NCBI GenBank assembly: GCA_016214845.1
Contig: JACRMS010000019.1
Location: 1-64,000, forward strand
Direction: 5' to 3'
Length of the DNA: 64,000 nucleotides
Source of the DNA: Nitrospirota bacterium
GTDB taxonomy: Bacteria; Nitrospirota; Thermodesulfovibrionia; UBA6902
This document shows positions 61,832 through 64,000 of the stretch, piece after piece. Under the pieces are notes generated by a model, which saw nothing but the letters and a program-made list of their open reading frames with translations, searched no databases and was not told the DNA's origin. Positions within the stretch are counted from its first letter, which is position 1; each line of letters opens with the position of its first letter. The position numbers were made by a program, and so were the translations under genes.

Positions 61832-64000
61832 ATGAAAAAGAAGATAACGTTAAAGTATTTTTTTCTGTCCATCTTCTTGATTATTGGTTGCCTGGCATTG
61901 GCCCAGTCAGCCACAGCCGGCCCGTTAATTGTTCGGGTGCAGCCAAGCGGCGAGGCTTTTTCCAATGCATATGTTATTACAGGCGAGGCAAGGACATTAT
62001 TCGGCAATGTGGAGGGGGGTACGCCTCCATATGACTACAGATGGGAAATAAGCAACGGGACCGACACGGGATTCGTTCTGGTTGGCGACCCGCGTTATAT
62101 CTCTATTGACGGAGTAGTCTTCGGCAGCGCCGGAGATCAATGGGCGAGATTAACAGTAAGTGATGCAGACGGCAATTCAAGCTCAGCTACTATAGGCCTG
62201 AAAGTAATAGCCGCTGCCAGCGATACTTTGAACCGTAAAAAGAATTCGGCAATTGACCGTGGACTCAGATACTTGTACCTGCAGGAGGGGCTCTCAGCCT
62301 CAGGCAGTTCCTGGCCGGGCAGTGGATATCCCATTGGGAGTACCGGCATGGCGCTTGTTGCATTAGAGAACCATGGGCACAACCTGCAGTCGCCGGACAG
62401 CGACATTTACAAGAAGTCAGTGCAGCAGGGGATACAATATCTCCTTAATAGCGCATACAACGTTCAACTATCAGATCAAGCCTGCATAGGTGATCCTGAG
62501 GCCAATGACGGCGATACCGACAACGACGACCTTGGGGTTATTTTTTCTGGTGGCGGACCTGAAATGTACACGGACCCGATTGCGATGCTGGCAATTGTTA
62601 ACAGTAGTGAGGAGGCATTTGCCAAAGCCCTAACGGTAAATACAACGAGCGGCGATGTTAACGGCATGAACCTCTGGGATGTCATAGTTGACGCCAAAGA
62701 CTTTCTTGCCTTTGCCCAAGGCGATGCTACGCCTGGTAGCAGCGGCAACAGTTTCACCTGCTCTACGGGAAATACTTATGTGTATATATACACCAATGGC
62801 CTTTCCGTAACTGAGCTTGATGCTTACCGCTGGAGTTTTGACACTTCTGTTGATGCTTGTCCGGGAACCTTGACAGTTGACTGGGGTGATGGCACTGCCC
62901 CTGAGATATTTGCTGGTATTGACTGGTGCTATTATCCACAGACCGGCGTGCAATACCTTACACATGATTATGCTTCTGCAGGGTCCTATAATGTAACCGT
63001 GCGGCACGAAGGTACAGAGCTTTGTACTACACAGATTAATTTAGCTGACGTAGTACAATGCGACGAGACCATGAATTATATTAAAGGCTGGCGCTACGAG
63101 AGAAACTACGGTGACAGCGACAACTCCGTTACACAATGGCCCACACTTGCTCTTCAGGAGGCGCGTGACCGCTGGCATATAAATGTCAATCCGAGAGTAA
63201 ACGAGGAGCTTAATGACTGGCTTCTCTACAGCCAGAATGCAAACGGTGGTTTTGGTTATACGGGCGGGGCTGATTGGGATTGGCTTAACTTCCCCAAGAC
63301 ATCTGCCGGATTGATAATGCTGAAGTACCTTGGCCAGACGCCTGCGGATACGCGCGTTGGCAATGCGCTGGGTTATCTGGATACAGCATGGAGCTGGACA
63401 TCTACTGATGGAAATTTGGGTAACATCTACGCCATGTATGGCTTTTACAAGGGCATGAAGCTTTTGTCCCTTGCAGACCTCAACGGACGTACTTGGGAAG
63501 AGATATATACCGATTATCTTGTTAATAGCCAGTATCCGTGGAACAACGCATGGGGAGACTGCTGCTGGATGGACGAGTCTTTTGCCACCTATACAGCTCT
63601 TGCGATCCTCGCACCTGCGGTTGCCGGATTGCCGCCTGTGGCTGACGCAGGAGGTCCCTATCCTGATGTGAACGCCGGTCAGGCAGTCAACCTTGACGGC
63701 AGCGGCTCATATCATCAGGACCCTGCAAAAAATCTTGTCAAGTACGAATGGGATTTTGACGCATCAAACGGACTCTGGTGGGAGACAAAACCAGCCCCTG
63801 ACGCAGGAGAAGGCGCAGTTGGAATAACACCAACAACATCTTACCCTGATGTCGGACAAGATAACACATACACAGTAACATTGCGTGTAACCGATGACAG
63901 CAGCCCTGTCCAGACGGACACGGATACTGCAACCGTAACCGTGGCTTCAGGCCAAGTCGCGCCTGTTGCAGTTACCAATGGACCATGGGCCGGTTTGCCG
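61832..64000 (+). CDS. Large secreted protein with PKD and QW-type repeats (cut by window edge)
   Basis: The frame is open for 723 codons from ATG 61832 to the window end. A signal peptide (YFFLSIFLIIGCLALAQSATA) is followed by a beta-sandwich (residues 30-125), helical repeats of the prenyltransferase/squalene-cyclase type (about 130-235 and 390-590; NGGFGYTGG lies near 470), and PKD-like domains (VDWGDGTAPEIF near residue 349; PPVADAGGPYPDVNAGQAVN from about 600). PKD domains mediate binding at the cell surface; the QW-like repeats are probably structural. AAAGGGGG lies about 9 bases before the ATG. A C-terminal sorting signal would lie beyond the window. Confidence 0.82.
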   Translation, partial: MKKKITLKYFFLSIFLIIGCLALAQSATAGPLIVRVQPSGEAFSNAYVITGEARTLFGNVEGGTPPYDYRWEISNGTDTGFVLVGDPRYISIDGVVFGSAGDQWARLTVSDADGNSSSATIGLKVIAAASDTLNRKKNSAIDRGLRYLYLQEGLSASGSSWPGSGYPIGSTGMALVALENHGHNLQSPDSDIYKKSVQQGIQYLLNSAYNVQLSDQACIGDPEANDGDTDNDDLGVIFSGGGPEMYTDPIAMLAIVNSSEEAFAKALTVNTTSGDVNGMNLWDVIVDAKDFLAFAQGDATPGSSGNSFTCSTGNTYVYIYTNGLSVTELDAYRWSFDTSVDACPGTLTVDWGDGTAPEIFAGIDWCYYPQTGVQYLTHDYASAGSYNVTVRHEGTELCTTQINLADVVQCDETMNYIKGWRYERNYGDSDNSVTQWPTLALQEARDRWHINVNPRVNEELNDWLLYSQNANGGFGYTGGADWDWLNFPKTSAGLIMLKYLGQTPADTRVGNALGYLDTAWSWTSTDGNLGNIYAMYGFYKGMKLLSLADLNGRTWEEIYTDYLVNSQYPWNNAWGDCCWMDESFATYTALAILAPAVAGLPPVADAGGPYPDVNAGQAVNLDGSGSYHQDPAKNLVKYEWDFDASNGLWWETKPAPDAGEGAVGITPTTSYPDVGQDNTYTVTLRVTDDSSPVQTDTDTATVTVASGQVAPVAVTNGPWAGLP

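Overview
The window looks like a contig from an uncultured Gram-negative bacterium. Outer-membrane lipid export (LolA-like and MMPL proteins), lipoproteins with lipoboxes, a tetraheme cytochrome c, a PEP-CTERM protein and a probable sigma-54 promoter point to a Nitrospirota- or Desulfobacterota-like organism. That placement is an inference from gene content; no 16S rRNA is present.

Layout. (1) 1-5512: AT-rich accessory edge with a transposase start cut by the window edge, a two-gene operon ending in a cytosolic QW-repeat (terpenoid-cyclase-fold) protein, a small membrane protein, and an 873-residue nuclease/P-loop NTPase that looks like a defence protein. (2) 6.1-12.4 kb: secreted proteins (lipoprotein, DUF2950 and DUF3300 pair, large beta-helix/NodB-like/MopE-repeat protein). 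(3) 12.7-18.0 kb: housekeeping block with an HD-GYP regulator, serS, tRNA-Ser(UGA), a tetraheme cytochrome and mnmG. (4) 18.0-40.2 kb, all on the minus strand: a 21-gene fatty-acid-synthase-like cluster. (5) 40.3-42.96 kb: moaA, a molybdopterin-domain protein and a ModE-like regulator with a palindromic operator. (6) 43.1-47.1 kb: flavin reductase, PfkB kinase, histidine kinase and response regulator. (7) 47.1-53.4 kb: SOS genes lexA and dinB, separated by an AT-rich island with tcmP, a three-Cys radical-SAM-like protein, an adenine methylase and an HNH nuclease. (8) 53.4-60.7 kb: SIMPL protein, NtrC-type regulator, glutamine cyclotransferase, hypF, a VanZ-like protein and an ATP-cone/nuclease fusion. 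(9) 60.7-64.0 kb: a PEP-CTERM protein behind a sigma-54-type promoter, and a large PKD/QW-repeat secreted protein that runs off the edge.

The main system is the 18-40 kb cluster. It holds nearly the whole aryl-polyene (APE) toolkit: two carrier proteins, two ketosynthases and a chain-length-factor-like partner, FabG, a FabZ/ApeI-like and an ApeP-like dehydratase, a thioesterase, an acyl-activating ligase, two acyltransferases, a glycosyltransferase, and the LolA/MMPL/DUF3261 export set. I found no aromatic ammonia lyase and no SAM methyltransferase of the usual APE type. Instead there are three cobalamin-binding-type radical SAM proteins, a radical SAM enzyme fused to the ApeP-like dehydratase, and a CrtI-like oxidoreductase. 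I infer a membrane-anchored, probably glycosylated polyene or otherwise modified acyl lipid of unknown structure.

A second theme is intergenic structure. Most gaps carry long imperfect palindromes of a few recurring families. One such element lies in frame inside the MMPL transporter gene, and a close relative follows lexA.
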